Source: RPQK01 sp041946865
GTDB taxonomy: Bacteria; Acidobacteriota; UBA6911; RPQK01
Assembly: GCA_041946865.1 (NCBI GenBank)
Contig: JBHGBF010000091.1
Span: forward strand, 1 to 18,216
DNA: 18,216 bases
Reading direction: 5' to 3'
A program made the translations under genes and the position numbers. Shown one piece after another: positions 1 through 9,200 of the stretch (within the stretch, counting starts at the first letter, position 1; each line of letters opens with the position of its first letter). Below the pieces are notes generated by a model. The model saw only the letters and a list, made by a program, of their open reading frames with translations. It was not told the DNA's origin and ran no database searches.

Positions 1-127
1 TAACCGGCAACTGGTAACCCAACCGGCAACGGGGCAACTGGTAACGGGTAACGGGTAACGGGTAACCGGCAACTGGTAACCGGTAACGGGTAACGGGTAA
101 CCGCTAAACGGGTAACCGGTAAACGGT
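1..127. repeat. Degenerate heptamer tandem repeat (TAACGGG / TAACCGG / CAACTGG)
   Basis: The whole stretch before nadB is built from 7-base units such as TAACGGG, TAACCGG and CAACTGG, about 17 in all. The period is interrupted by indels near positions 18-36 and 103-112. The array is already in progress at base 1, so its left edge lies outside the window, and it ends directly at the nadB ATG. Every frame contains TAA stops, so it is non-coding. It leaves no room for a recognisable Shine-Dalgarno sequence or an obvious promoter between repeat and start codon. Heptameric short tandem repeats are known from several bacterial groups; a role for this one is not established. Confidence 0.9.
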
Positions 128-1744
128 ATGGACGACCAGACGGACTTTCTCATCATCGGCAGTGGCGTGGCCGGCCTGCGTGCGGCCATTGAGCTGTCGT
201 CCCAGGGCCGGGTGCTGATCCTGACAAAGTCACGCTCCGATGAGTCCAACACCGAGTACGCTCAGGGCGGGGTTGCGGTCGCGATGAGCGATGAGGACGA
301 AATCGGCCTTCATTACCAGGACACCATTCGGGCCGGTGACGGGCTTTGCAACGGGGCGGCGGTCAGGCTGCTGGTGGAGGAGGGGCCGGCCAGGATCCTC
401 GAGCTGATCGAATGGGGAACGCAGTTCGACCGCGAAGGCGCCAGGCTGGCCTTCACTCGCGAAGCGGCCCACAGCCGGCGGCGGGTTCTCCATGCGAAGG
501 GCGACGCGACCGGCCGCGAGATCAACCGGACCCTCCTGCGCAAAGTCCAGAGTCTGACTGGCATCACTCTCCGTCCGTACACTTTTGCGCTCCAGCTCCT
601 ATGTCACGGTGATCGCTGCGACGGGGTCTCTTATCTGGTCGACGACGACAGTGAGGTCCGCCAGGTGAGGGCCAAAGCCATTCTGCTGGCAACCGGCGGC
701 ATCGGAGCTACTTACCGGGACACGACTAACCCCGACATCGCCACTGGAGACGGGCACGCTCTCGCGTTCAAGGCGGGCGCCGCGCTGGCGGACATGGAAT
801 TCGTTCAGTTTCATCCTACGGCCCTGAAGCTGGCCAACACGCCTCGTTTCCTGCTGTCGGAAGCCATGCGCGGAGAAGGCGGGAAGCTGCGCAACGCAAA
901 TGGCGATCTCTTCATGTCCAACTACCACCCGCTCGCCGAGCTTGCACCTCGGGACGTGGTCTCTCGTGCCATTTTCAGCGAGGCGAGTTCCACAGGAAGC
1001 GCGATCGTCTACCTGGATCTGACGCACTTGCCTGCAGGTTTCGTGGAGCGGCGGTTTCCGGGCATATATTCCACCTGTCTCCGGTTCGGTCTGGATATCG
1101 CACGCCAGCCGATCCCCGTGTTTCCTGCCGCTCACTACATCATGGGCGGCGTGCTGACGGACTTGCACGGCCGTACCACAGTCCCGGGCTTGTTTGCGGC
1201 CGGCGAAGTGGCCTGCACCGGAGTTCATGGCGCGAACCGCCTAGCCAGCAATTCTCTTCTCGAGGGCCTGGTTTACGGGGCGCGGGCCGGCTGTGCCATG
1301 GCTACCGGACCAAGAAAGGCTTATACCCCTCGCCTGACCCAGCTGTGCGCGCGGGCTTGGAATGACGCCGAGACGGACTTCCCGCCAAGGGAAGATCTCA
1401 TCAGGACAACAATGAGCGAGTTAGTCGGGATTGTCCGCAACGAGTCGGGACTTGCCGAGGCGCTCGAACGGTTGTCCGGCATGACCTTCGGTCGAGGGCT
1501 GGGCCGGCCGGTTCAGGAGGCAAACAACAAGCTGATCAACGCGCGATTGATAGCCGGCGCTGCCATGAATCGCCTGGAAAGCCGGGGCGCTCATTTCCGA
1601 TCTGATTACCCCGAGAAGAACGACGGCCAGTGGAAAAAGCGACTGGTGGCGTGCTACGATCTGGCAGAGCGGCGAGTGCGCTACGCGACTGCAGAGATAA
1701 GAGGAACTCGGGAGCACGCGCCCGAGCAACCGGGAAAGTTTTAG
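128..1744 (+). CDS. nadB: L-aspartate oxidase (quinolinate synthase B)
   Basis: This cytoplasmic FAD enzyme oxidises L-aspartate to iminoaspartate, the first step of de novo NAD synthesis; NadA then makes quinolinate. The 538-residue length is usual for NadB. Visible family motifs are the N-terminal dinucleotide fold IIGSGVAG (about residues 9-16), EYAQGGVAVA (43-52), HAKGDATGREINR, QFHPTAL, SEAMRGEGGKLRN, AAHYIMGGV, and the flavin-binding stretch GLFAAGEVACTGVHGANRLA near residue 360. The C-terminal helical domain of the fumarate reductase/succinate dehydrogenase flavoprotein family follows. The set separates NadB from SdhA/FrdA, together with the absence of sdh neighbours. The ATG at 128 is the only sensible start, because the FAD motif begins within ten residues. 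No Shine-Dalgarno sequence precedes it, since a heptamer repeat abuts the start. nadA and nadC are not in the window. Confidence 0.95.
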   Translation: MDDQTDFLIIGSGVAGLRAAIELSSQGRVLILTKSRSDESNTEYAQGGVAVAMSDEDEIGLHYQDTIRAGDGLCNGAAVRLLVEEGPARILELIEWGTQFDREGARLAFTREAAHSRRRVLHAKGDATGREINRTLLRKVQSLTGITLRPYTFALQLLCHGDRCDGVSYLVDDDSEVRQVRAKAILLATGGIGATYRDTTNPDIATGDGHALAFKAGAALADMEFVQFHPTALKLANTPRFLLSEAMRGEGGKLRNANGDLFMSNYHPLAELAPRDVVSRAIFSEASSTGSAIVYLDLTHLPAGFVERRFPGIYSTCLRFGLDIARQPIPVFPAAHYIMGGVLTDLHGRTTVPGLFAAGEVACTGVHGANRLASNSLLEGLVYGARAGCAMATGPRKAYTPRLTQLCARAWNDAETDFPPREDLIRTTMSELVGIVRNESGLAEALERLSGMTFGRGLGRPVQEANNKLINARLIAGAAMNRLESRGAHFRSDYPEKNDGQWKKRLVACYDLAERRVRYATAEIRGTREHAPEQPGKF

Positions 1745-1749
1745 GAGGG
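1743..1749 (+). promoter_or_regulatory. Ribosome binding site of thrC overlapping the nadB stop
   Basis: AGGAGGG starts inside the TAG stop codon of nadB and lies 7 bases before a GTG start at 1757. It decides the GTG start of thrC and implies that ribosomes finishing nadB can restart on thrC. Confidence 0.8.
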
Positions 1750-1756
1750 CCAGTCT

Positions 1757-2971
1757 GTGTCATTCGTAAAGCACTTGGAATGCTCTCGTTGCGGCCATAC
1801 CATTCTCCGAACCGAAACCCGGACAATCTGCCCGGAATGCCAGTCGCCTCTGCTGGTTCGCTACAACCTGCACGAGGTCAAGCGCCATGTCAAAAAGACG
1901 GCTCTTCTCGACCGCCCTACCGACATGTGGCGCTATCTGGAGGTCATGCCCGTCGACGGCGATGAAGACATCATCTCGCTCGGCGAAGGCTATACTCCCT
2001 TGCTCCCTTTGCCGCGGCTGGGCAAGACGGCGCGCCTGCGAAACCTCTACATCAAAGACGAATCGCTGAATCCAACCGGCACCTTTAAGGCGCGCGGCCT
2101 TTCGGCAGCCGTCTCGATGGCGAAGAAACTGGGCTACAGGAAACTCGCCATCCCGTCTGCGGGAAACGCCGGCGGGGCCTTGGCTGCTTACGGCGCCCGC
2201 GCCGGGCTCGAGGTCTTCATTGCCATGCCCGCCGACACGCCTTCGGCTAACGTCATGGAATGCCGCATGGCCGGCGCACGAGTCGAGCTGGTTCCCGGAC
2301 TGATCGGCGATGCCGCGAAGCTTGTCAGCCAGTTGCAGGCTGGGGAAGGCTGGTTCGACCTGTCGACGCTCAAAGAGCCCTACCGGCTGGAAGGCAAGAA
2401 AATCCTCGGCTACGAGATCGTGGAACAGTTCCAGTGGAAGGTGCCCGACGTGATCGTGTGTCCGGTCGGCGGAGGCATGGCGCTGATCGGCATCTGGAAG
2501 GCCCTGCAGGAGATGGAGGAGCTCGGCTGGATCACCTCCAAGCGACCTCGCATGGTGGCTGTTCAATCGGAAGGATGCGCGCCGATAGTCAAGGCGTTCC
2601 GCGAAGCCGCCATGACTGCCGAACCCTGGACACGACCAAGAACTTTCGCCTCGGGTATCCGCATTCCCAAGCCGTTTGGCGACTCGCTTATCCTCCAGGC
2701 GCTGCGCGAAAGCCGGGGACATGCTCTGGCTGTTCCCGACGAAGGCATTTATACGGCCGTCCAGGAGATCACGCGCCATGAGGGCCTGTTCATTTGTCCG
2801 GAAGGAGCGGCCGGCTGGGCCGCGATCAAGCACCTGAGCGAAAGCGGGTGGCTTGACGCCGACGAGACCGTAGTCCTGCTCAATACGGGCGCCGGGCTCA
2901 AATACATCGATGCGCTCAACAGATTCGAAAAAGAGCACCAGCCGGTAGGCGCGGGGCGAGAGAAGGGGTAG
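1757..2971 (+). CDS. thrC: Threonine synthase, PLP-dependent, with N-terminal zinc ribbon
   Basis: It converts O-phospho-L-homoserine to L-threonine, the last step of threonine synthesis, using pyridoxal phosphate. The 404-residue protein starts with a CxxC...CxxC zinc-ribbon-like motif (Cys9, Cys12, Cys25, Cys28), common in this threonine synthase branch. The PLP lysine lies in NPTGTFKARG (about residues 105-114). A glycine/asparagine loop, PSAGNAGGALAAYG, follows at about 135-148, then the phosphate-binding CPVGGGMALIG near 236 and a C-terminal LLNTGAGLKY. The start is GTG with a strong ribosome binding site inside the nadB end. With nadB it forms an aspartate-consuming pair. The SAGNAGG loop differs from the SGN(T/A) forms of the best-known enzymes, so a related fold-type II enzyme such as cysteate synthase cannot be fully excluded. 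Threonine synthase remains much the best call. Confidence 0.87.
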   Translation: MSFVKHLECSRCGHTILRTETRTICPECQSPLLVRYNLHEVKRHVKKTALLDRPTDMWRYLEVMPVDGDEDIISLGEGYTPLLPLPRLGKTARLRNLYIKDESLNPTGTFKARGLSAAVSMAKKLGYRKLAIPSAGNAGGALAAYGARAGLEVFIAMPADTPSANVMECRMAGARVELVPGLIGDAAKLVSQLQAGEGWFDLSTLKEPYRLEGKKILGYEIVEQFQWKVPDVIVCPVGGGMALIGIWKALQEMEELGWITSKRPRMVAVQSEGCAPIVKAFREAAMTAEPWTRPRTFASGIRIPKPFGDSLILQALRESRGHALAVPDEGIYTAVQEITRHEGLFICPEGAAGWAAIKHLSESGWLDADETVVLLNTGAGLKYIDALNRFEKEHQPVGAGREKG

Positions 2972-3015
2972 ACTTTTTTTTACAACTTTAACATGCCGCT
3001 TGCATCGTAATTATT

Positions 3016-3105
3016 GCCGGGTGAAAGAGAGGCGGGTACGGCACTTCTCTCCTCCTTAGAGGTCCTGACAGGACACCCCAAAGCCGTTCCCCCTCCCAGC
3101 CCGGC
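3016..3105 (+). ncRNA. Candidate structured RNA downstream of thrC (unassigned)
   Basis: The plus strand can fold into a branched structure. An outer stem pairs GCCGGG (3016-3021) with CCCGGC (3100-3105). A second stem pairs about 3031-3042 with 3083-3094, including ACGGC with GCCGT and GGG with CCC. Two apical hairpins follow: CCTC-CTTA-GAGG (3051-3062) and GTCCT-GAC-AGGAC (3062-3074), which share one base. An intrinsic terminator follows about 20 bases later. It resembles no riboswitch or RNA family I can recall, and the next gene points the other way, so it is not a leader for that gene. It could be a small RNA, a structured 3' UTR of thrC or chance folding. Confidence 0.3.
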
Positions 3106-3123
3106 GAAAACGAACGGGAATAG

Positions 3124-3152
3124 AAAAGGGCACGGAACGTGCTCTTTTTTTT
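3124..3152 (+). terminator. Rho-independent terminator of the nadB-thrC unit
   Basis: GGGCACG (3128-3134) pairs with CGTGCTC (3138-3144) around a GAA loop with one G-U pair. Eight T residues follow (3145-3152), and AAAA upstream can extend the stem into them. It lies between convergent genes. Read from the minus strand, the same hairpin has one mismatch and only TTTT after it, so it is a weaker terminator for the VWA gene. Confidence 0.8.
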
Positions 3153-3164
3153 AGCTCCCAGCCC

Positions 3165-5555
3165 TCATCGAGTCGCCTCCAACTGCCTGGCTTCCCCGAC
3201 AAGTCGCACGAATTCCGCCCGGTAGCCTTGAGGGTCAAACTGCCGGCTGGTGTCTGCGATTTGCATTATGGACTGAAAGGTCGCCGTGCCTTTGAATGGT
3301 GAGTTGCGCAGGATCATGCCGAAACCCGCGACCGCGGCCGCAAACCGGAAATCATCGGAAGCCTGCTCAAAGGTTCGCATCGAATCGACGACCGGGACGT
3401 CGAGCTTGCGGCTGGTCTCCTCGTTCGGCAGCTTGTAACGCAATCTGACCGTCAGCAGCTCTCCGCGGTGCGCGGCAGCCGGGCTGGTGCGCTGGTACTT
3501 GAGCGGTTCACCCTGAGGCAGATCGACCGGGACACCCGCCGGAACCACCTCATAGAGGGCGGTCACGGTGTGGCCGGCGCCGATCTCCCCGGCATCCTTG
3601 CGATCATCGTCGAAGTCTTGGTGCGCCATCACCCGGTTCTCGTACCCAATCAAACGATAGGCCGTGACCTCAAGCGGATTGAATTCCACCTGGATCTTGA
3701 CGTCTTTGGCAATCGTGACCAGGGTCCCGCCCGCTTGCTCCACCAGCACCTTTCGGGCCTCATCCAGGCTGTCGATGTAGGCGTAGTTCCCGTTGCCCTT
3801 GTCGGCGAGCTTCTCCAGCATGGAATCCTTGTAGTTGCCCATGCCAAAGCCGAGCGCTGTGAGGAAGACGCCCCTGGCCGCCTGCTGCTGGACAAGGCGG
3901 ACCAACTCGCCCTGGTTCGTCATTCCGACGTTAAAGTCACCGTCTGTAGCGAGAATGACACGGTTGATCCCGTTAGGCTTGAAGCTCGCCAAAGCCTGCT
4001 GGTAAGCGAGCTGAATACCGGCGGCCCCGTTGGTGGATCCGCCCGCGCTTAACTGGTCGATCGCGTCCAGAATGCGCTGTTTGTCGCTGCCCGGCGTTGA
4101 CGGCAGGATAAGGCCCGAGGTACCGGCGTACGCCACGATGGCCACCCGGTCTTTGTCTTGCAGCCTGTTCACGAGCAGTCGCATGGCCTCTTTGACCAGC
4201 GGGAGTTTCACGGGCGATTGCATCGAGCCGGAAACGTCGAGCAGGAACACCAGGTTGGCCTCCGGCCGCTCCGCCGGCGGCAGCTCCCGCCCTTTCAATG
4301 CGATTCTGACCAGCCGATGGTCGAGCGCCCAAGGGGCCTGAGCCACTTCCGTAGCAACGGCAAACGGCGTCCCGTCATGAGGCGGCTCGTAGTCGTAGGG
4401 GAAATAATTGATCATCTCCTCGATGCGGACGGCATCGGGCGGAGGCCATCGACCTTCCCGTAAGAAGCGGCGAAGATTCGAATACGAGGCGGTGTCCACG
4501 TCTATCGAGAAGGTGGAAAGCGGGTCCTTCGCCACCGCCGTCATTTCGTTGTCGGCCTGATAGTCGTACGCTTCGGTGTTGAACTGCTCCTCTTCGGGCA
4601 TCCGCTGGGCCGAGAACGACGGATACGCCTCGTCTTTGGCCCTGCTGACCATCGGGCCGGCCACGCCCATGACAACTGGGCCTTCGACACGGCTTGTCGT
4701 GTAAACGGAGGGAGAGGGAAACGGGGACCTCTGGGACTTGCTCAGATTGCCGACAGCCGGCGTCTGGGCCGACTCTCCCTCCTGTGCAGGTTTCACAGCA
4801 GCTGGGACGCGAAAAACGGGGGCGGCTGGTCCTGACGCTCCAGGAGGGGCGCTGGCTTGCTCCTTTAAGGCCGGAGTCGACGTCGCAGTTGAGCCGGGCG
4901 GAGGGGCCGGCACGCTCGTCACCTTACCGGCTTCCCCTGATTCTCTTTTTTGTCGCTCGTATCCGCGGAGAGCAGCGCTCGGATCCCCGCGCTTTTTCTT
5001 GGCGGCTTCTGCCCGCGTTTTCAGAATCGACTCCGAGGCGGGAGTCTCACCCTGGGCGCTGCCTGCCAGCCGGGCCTGGAGTTGCTTCAGCGCCTGGTCC
5101 CGCCGGGCTGCTTCGTCCTCGATCTGCTGGGCCAGCCCGGCGGCGTCGTTTTCGACTTGCTGCGCCGGCCTCTGAAGCTCGGCGAGCGATTGCAGAGCCG
5201 GCTCTTTTGCCGTCTCCCAGGAAAGGACGAGGACAACCACCAGGCTGGCAGCGGCAGCTAACCCGCTGGACCAACGAACGAACCTCGAGCGGGGCCAGCG
5301 CAGCCTGAAGGTCCTGGCGGGTCGTGCCTTTTCAAATTGTGCGTGCAATCGACGGCGCTGTTCTGCGGAAAGCGTGACGGCCGGCTCGAGGGCCAGCACC
5401 TCGCAAAGGCCTTGCACGGTGTCCTGGAGTTCTTCGAGCTGGCGCCTGGCGTCTTCGGAGTTTTCCAGTATTTCGCCGATTTCGCGGCGCCGTTTTTCGT
5501 CCAGCTCATCGAGCAGGAAAGCCGTCAATTCGTGTTCCTCGTAACCTTTGTTCAT
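3165..5555 (-). CDS. Membrane-anchored VWA protein (YfbK-type) with anti-sigma-like N-terminus
   Basis: In order, the 796 residues show the following. Residues 1-75 are an acidic helical region with LLDELDE, typical of the anti-sigma N-terminus. It lacks the HxxxCxxC zinc motif, having only Cys51. A transmembrane helix lies at about 96-113, then a coiled-coil stretch rich in Gln/Ala/Glu (120-165), then a Pro/Ala/Ser-rich linker (210-290). The YfbK-like part runs from about 320, with the VWA N-terminal segment STFSIDVDTASYSNLRRF. The VWA domain holds an intact MIDAS motif DVSGSMQ (Asp440, Ser442, Ser444), and a C-terminal domain follows. MIDAS sites bind Mg2+ or Ca2+ and a protein ligand. The ATG overlaps the sigma gene stop (TCAT read as ATGA) and is preceded by AGGAGGG, indicating coupled translation. 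I infer that the cytoplasmic part holds the sigma factor and the VWA part acts outside the membrane. The true signal is unknown. Confidence 0.85.
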   Translation of the reverse strand: MNKGYEEHELTAFLLDELDEKRRREIGEILENSEDARRQLEELQDTVQGLCEVLALEPAVTLSAEQRRRLHAQFEKARPARTFRLRWPRSRFVRWSSGLAAAASLVVVLVLSWETAKEPALQSLAELQRPAQQVENDAAGLAQQIEDEAARRDQALKQLQARLAGSAQGETPASESILKTRAEAAKKKRGDPSAALRGYERQKRESGEAGKVTSVPAPPPGSTATSTPALKEQASAPPGASGPAAPVFRVPAAVKPAQEGESAQTPAVGNLSKSQRSPFPSPSVYTTSRVEGPVVMGVAGPMVSRAKDEAYPSFSAQRMPEEEQFNTEAYDYQADNEMTAVAKDPLSTFSIDVDTASYSNLRRFLREGRWPPPDAVRIEEMINYFPYDYEPPHDGTPFAVATEVAQAPWALDHRLVRIALKGRELPPAERPEANLVFLLDVSGSMQSPVKLPLVKEAMRLLVNRLQDKDRVAIVAYAGTSGLILPSTPGSDKQRILDAIDQLSAGGSTNGAAGIQLAYQQALASFKPNGINRVILATDGDFNVGMTNQGELVRLVQQQAARGVFLTALGFGMGNYKDSMLEKLADKGNGNYAYIDSLDEARKVLVEQAGGTLVTIAKDVKIQVEFNPLEVTAYRLIGYENRVMAHQDFDDDRKDAGEIGAGHTVTALYEVVPAGVPVDLPQGEPLKYQRTSPAAAHRGELLTVRLRYKLPNEETSRKLDVPVVDSMRTFEQASDDFRFAAAVAGFGMILRNSPFKGTATFQSIMQIADTSRQFDPQGYRAEFVRLVGEARQLEATR

Positions 5556-6097
5556 TTGACCCTCCTCAAGACTCTCTCCCTGGGAGGCGCCTCCACCGAA
5601 AGTCGCTGTTTGATGGTTTTCAACCCGGTATGAATCAGAAATCCGACGTTTGTGACCGAAAGGGCGGTCACGGAGCTGATTTCCTTGTAGCTCAGGCCAT
5701 GCTGGAACTTAAGACCGATCACCTCACGCTGGTTGCGCGGCAGGGTCTCAAGAAGCTCCAGGATCAGCCCCAGCCTCTCTTTCCTTTCGAACACGTCGCC
5801 GGGGTTGTCGTGACCGTCCGGTACCCGGTGCTCCAGTTCTGTGATCGGGGAGTCCGGATGCCGAGTCTTCATGATGTCGAAGGCCCGGTTGCGGCACACC
5901 CGAAATAGCCACGGGACCACGTGGTCCTCAACGGACCCGGGGCCCTGTCGGCAGAGGGTCAGGAAGGTGTCTTGAACCACGTCCCGCGCGACCTCCACAT
6001 CCCCGGTCAGCCGGTACGCATATCTGACCAGCGCCGATTCGTGCCGCTCGAGGATCGACCTCAGCCAATCACCCCACGAAGTGTCCGGTTTGGCCAT
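5552..6097 (-). CDS. RNA polymerase sigma factor, ECF (sigma-70 family)
   Basis: This 181-residue ECF-type sigma factor directs RNA polymerase to a specific promoter set. Region 2 covers about residues 17-80, with YAYRLTGDVEVARDVVQDTF and the following WLFRVCRNRAFDIMK. Region 4 covers about 107-165, with LPRNQREVIGLKFQHGLSYKEI and a helix-turn-helix; there is no region 3 or 1. The start chosen is the ATG at 6097, since GGAGAG lies 6 bases upstream. In-frame GTG (6139) and ATG (6133) codons lie further upstream without a ribosome binding site. The gene overlaps the following VWA/anti-sigma gene by 4 bp, the usual sigma to anti-sigma arrangement. Autoregulation of the pair is likely for the family, but I did not find a convincing promoter. 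The ECF subgroup cannot be assigned from sight. Confidence 0.93.
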   Translation of the reverse strand: MAKPDTSWGDWLRSILERHESALVRYAYRLTGDVEVARDVVQDTFLTLCRQGPGSVEDHVVPWLFRVCRNRAFDIMKTRHPDSPITELEHRVPDGHDNPGDVFERKERLGLILELLETLPRNQREVIGLKFQHGLSYKEISSVTALSVTNVGFLIHTGLKTIKQRLSVEAPPRERVLRRVK

Positions 6098-6103
6098 CGT
6101 GAT

Positions 6104-6109
6104 CTCTCC
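6104..6109 (-). promoter_or_regulatory. Ribosome binding site deciding the sigma factor start
   Basis: On the minus strand GGAGAG lies 6 bases before the ATG at 6097. The in-frame GTG and ATG further upstream (6139, 6133) have no comparable site, so the shorter product is preferred. Confidence 0.65.
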
Positions 6110-6254
6110 GTATTCGAAGCCCCGTGTGCCCATGCTCACACCGATAATAACGATGAAGGAAGCAAATTCTTAGGTGAACGATGGGGCGAGGCTTCAGATT
6201 AGGGGATCGTGGAAGAAGCAACGTGTCATACTTGGCTGGCATCATAAGAGACTA

Positions 6255-9200
6255 ATGCTCAAGTTCGAGTCGCTCGAGATCATTGGCTTCAAGTCGTTCG
6301 CTGAAAAGACTGCCGTTGCATTCGACGGCCGGGTGACTTGCGTCGTAGGCCCGAACGGGTGCGGAAAATCGAATCTCTCAGACGCAATCGCCTGGGTGCT
6401 CGGCGCCCAGAATGCCCGCAGCCTGAGAAGCGACAAGATGGAGGATGTGATTTTCAACGGTACCGCCCGGCGCAAGCCGTCTGGTGTAGCGGAGATCACG
6501 CTCGCTATCCGGCGCACCGACGAGAAGCGCCTCTTCCTGGACGGGGTCGAGCTGAACGAGGATCGACTTGAAATCACTCGCCGCCTTTATCGTTCGGGTG
6601 AAAGCGCCTATCTCATCAACCAGCAACGTTGCCGGCTGAAAGACATCCACCAGTTTCTCGAGGACGCGGACTTGGGCATGGCCTCCTACGCGGTGATTGC
6701 CCAAGGGCACATCGAATCGTTTCTCAGCTCGAAGCCGATGGACCGAAGAGCCATCATTGAGGAAGCGGCGGGCATCCTCGGCTACAAGAACCGGCGAAAG
6801 AGCGCTGAATTGAAGCTCGAGCTGGCGCAGCAGAATCTTTTGCGCGTAAACGACATTGTGGCCGAAGTCGAGCGCCAGCTCCGTTCGCTCAAACGACAGG
6901 CGGCCAAGGCGCGCCGTTACCGCGAGCTGCGGGAAGAGCTGAGGGAGATTCAGCGCCGGAAATTCGCGTTGGAAGCGCGGGACCTCGCCGAGCGACTGCA
7001 AGCGGTCCGGGACGAGGCGCACGCACTGGTCGCCAAAGAGGAGTCCCTTAAGGAAGAAGTCCAGGTCTTCGAGCAGGCTTACCGGGCCCGCATGGAGACC
7101 CGGGATGCGATCGAGAAGCGCCAGACCGAGGCTCGGCAGGCCTTGGCTACGGCTCACCTCGAAGTCGACCGCTCAAGCAATTCTATTCAATACCACCAGG
7201 ATCAGATTGCGACCCTCAGAAAGAGAATCGAACTCGCCGCGAGCGAACAGGAGAAGCTCGAGCAGGCGCTGCGCGATGTGATGGAAGAGCTGGAGCGCTT
7301 CCGGCAGGAGAAAATCCGGCTGGAAAGTGAAGAGCGGGAGGTCGAGCAGGTCATTGCCCAGCAGCGGCAACAGGTCGAGAAATACAGCGGCGAGGTTCAG
7401 CAGTCGGAGCGTAAGCTCGAGAGTCTCCGGGCCGATTTCCTTAAACTGGCAGCGGAATCCTCCTCGCTCCGGAACTCGTTTGAACAAATCCAGCAGCGAC
7501 GGGCAGCGGCCGCAGCGCGAAAGGCCAGGCTCGAGAAGGAGCAAGCAGCCGTCGCCCTCCAGCTCGCGGACACCCGGCGGCAGGCCGAAGAGCTGGAACG
7601 TACCAGCGCGGAAAAACGAACAGAACTGGAACAGCGGCGCTCGAACCTGAGCGAGCAAGAAGGACGCAAACAAGGACTGGAAGAACAGTTGGCGGAAATC
7701 CGCGGTGAGCTGTCCGATTGCCAGCAGCAGCTCATTGCCTGCCGGGAACGGCTTGAATCGCTTCAGGAGATCGAGCTGAGCCACTCGCAGTATAGCGAGG
7801 GGGTGCAGAAATTTCTGAACCATCTGCAGCAGAGCCAGACGTTGACCACCGCGGGGACCCTGGCCGAAGCGATCGAAGCAGACCCCGAGTACGAACGGCT
7901 CGTCGAAGAAGCGCTCGATGCGGAGTTGGAGTACGTCCTGGTCGATTCGCTGGACGAGGCGGCGCGTGGCGTCCTCGAGCTGAAGAATCTCAAGAGCGGC
8001 AAATGCACCTTCCTCACCCTGCGCTCAAACAATGGTTTCGGGAAACAGAGGTACGACGGAACTGAGGTCCCGCCGAACAAGGGCGAGGGCGTGCATGGCA
8101 CGCTCCTTCAGCTTCTCCAAATGGCGCCGGAGGTCGCGCAGGCGTTCAGAAGAGTGCTGCCGGAAAGAGCCTGGTCTGTCGTGGTTTCCGATCTCGACCG
8201 GGCTTTCCAGCTGGCTCATTCTTACCCTGAAAAGAGCTTTCTCACTCTGGAAGGCGAGATGCTCACTCCTCGCGGGCTGCTCTCGGCGAGCGCCGTCCCG
8301 TCGAAAAAGCTCGGACTACTGGCTTTGAAGCGCCAGAAAAAGGAGTTGGAGAAGAGACGGGCCCAGGTCCGGGCCCGGCTGGCCGACACCCAAAAGCACG
8401 AAGAAAGGACAAAGAACGAGCTTGAGGCAGTCGGCTGCGTTTGTGCCTCCCTTCAAGAGCAGATCTACAGGATCGAGAAAGAGTCGATCGCCCTGGCCCA
8501 CCAGCAACAGCAGGCCCAGAATGAGCAGAAACGGCTCGAGCAGGCGGCGCGTGTCCTCGCAGACGAAGCTCGACAGATTGAGGCCGAGGACGAAGGGCAG
8601 GTCCAGCTCAGTCGCCGGATCGAAGCGGAGTTGGCAGCGAAAACAGTTCGACAGGCAGAGGTCGAACGCCTCGGCCTCGAGGCCCAGGAAGGGCTTCACC
8701 AGCTTCGGAACGAATTCGGCAGGGCCCAGGAACAGTTGCACCTGATCAGCACCGACCGGAAAGTGATGGGAGAACGCCGGCTCGCCGTGCAGAGGACGCT
8801 CGAAAGGGTCGAGGAACAGCGGCTTTCGCTGGATGCCCGCGTCAAGGCGAGCCTCCAATCAAACGCTCAGGATCAGCAGCGTGTAGCCAGCCTGGAGCAG
8901 GAACTCGAAAAAGTCCGGGCACGCCTCCAGGATGCGCAGAAAACCGAAGAGCGGCTCAAGGGAGACCTCCAGGCGATCGAGGCGGAGTACGAAAACTGGA
9001 GACAAAGCCAGCCGGAAATCGAGCAGCAGCTCGCCGATCTGCGAGAGGCCGCCACCGGCGTCCAGGAACAGCGGACCCGATGCGAGGTCGAACGGGCCAG
9101 GCTCGAAACGCAGCTGGAGAACACCTCCCAGCAATGCTTCGAGCAACTGCAGCAAACGCTGGCCGAGGTCATGGAAGGAACCAGTGCGGAAACCGGCCCT

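Noticed and set aside
1..127. CRISPR-like array
   Set aside because: The units are 7 bases with no spacers; it is a simple tandem repeat.
599..1228. Open minus-strand frame of 209 codons within nadB
   Set aside because: Antisense shadow of a clearly identified gene; no motifs and no start signals.
1760..2938. Open minus-strand frame of 392 codons antisense to thrC
   Set aside because: It lies wholly inside thrC, has no ribosome binding site, no recognisable family motif and a composition typical of the reverse strand of a GC-rich gene.
2974..2981. Run of eight T residues just after thrC
   Set aside because: No adjoining GC-rich stem ends at the T run; the convincing terminator is at 3124-3152.
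6174..6254. Extended smc start at GTG 6174
   Set aside because: It would add 27 residues before the conserved SMC N-terminus, which begins exactly at the ATG at 6255.
6378..7823. Two long minus-strand frames under smc
   Set aside because: Leu/Phe-rich translations are the expected antisense of Glu/Lys/Gln-rich coiled-coil codons; smc is certain on the other strand.
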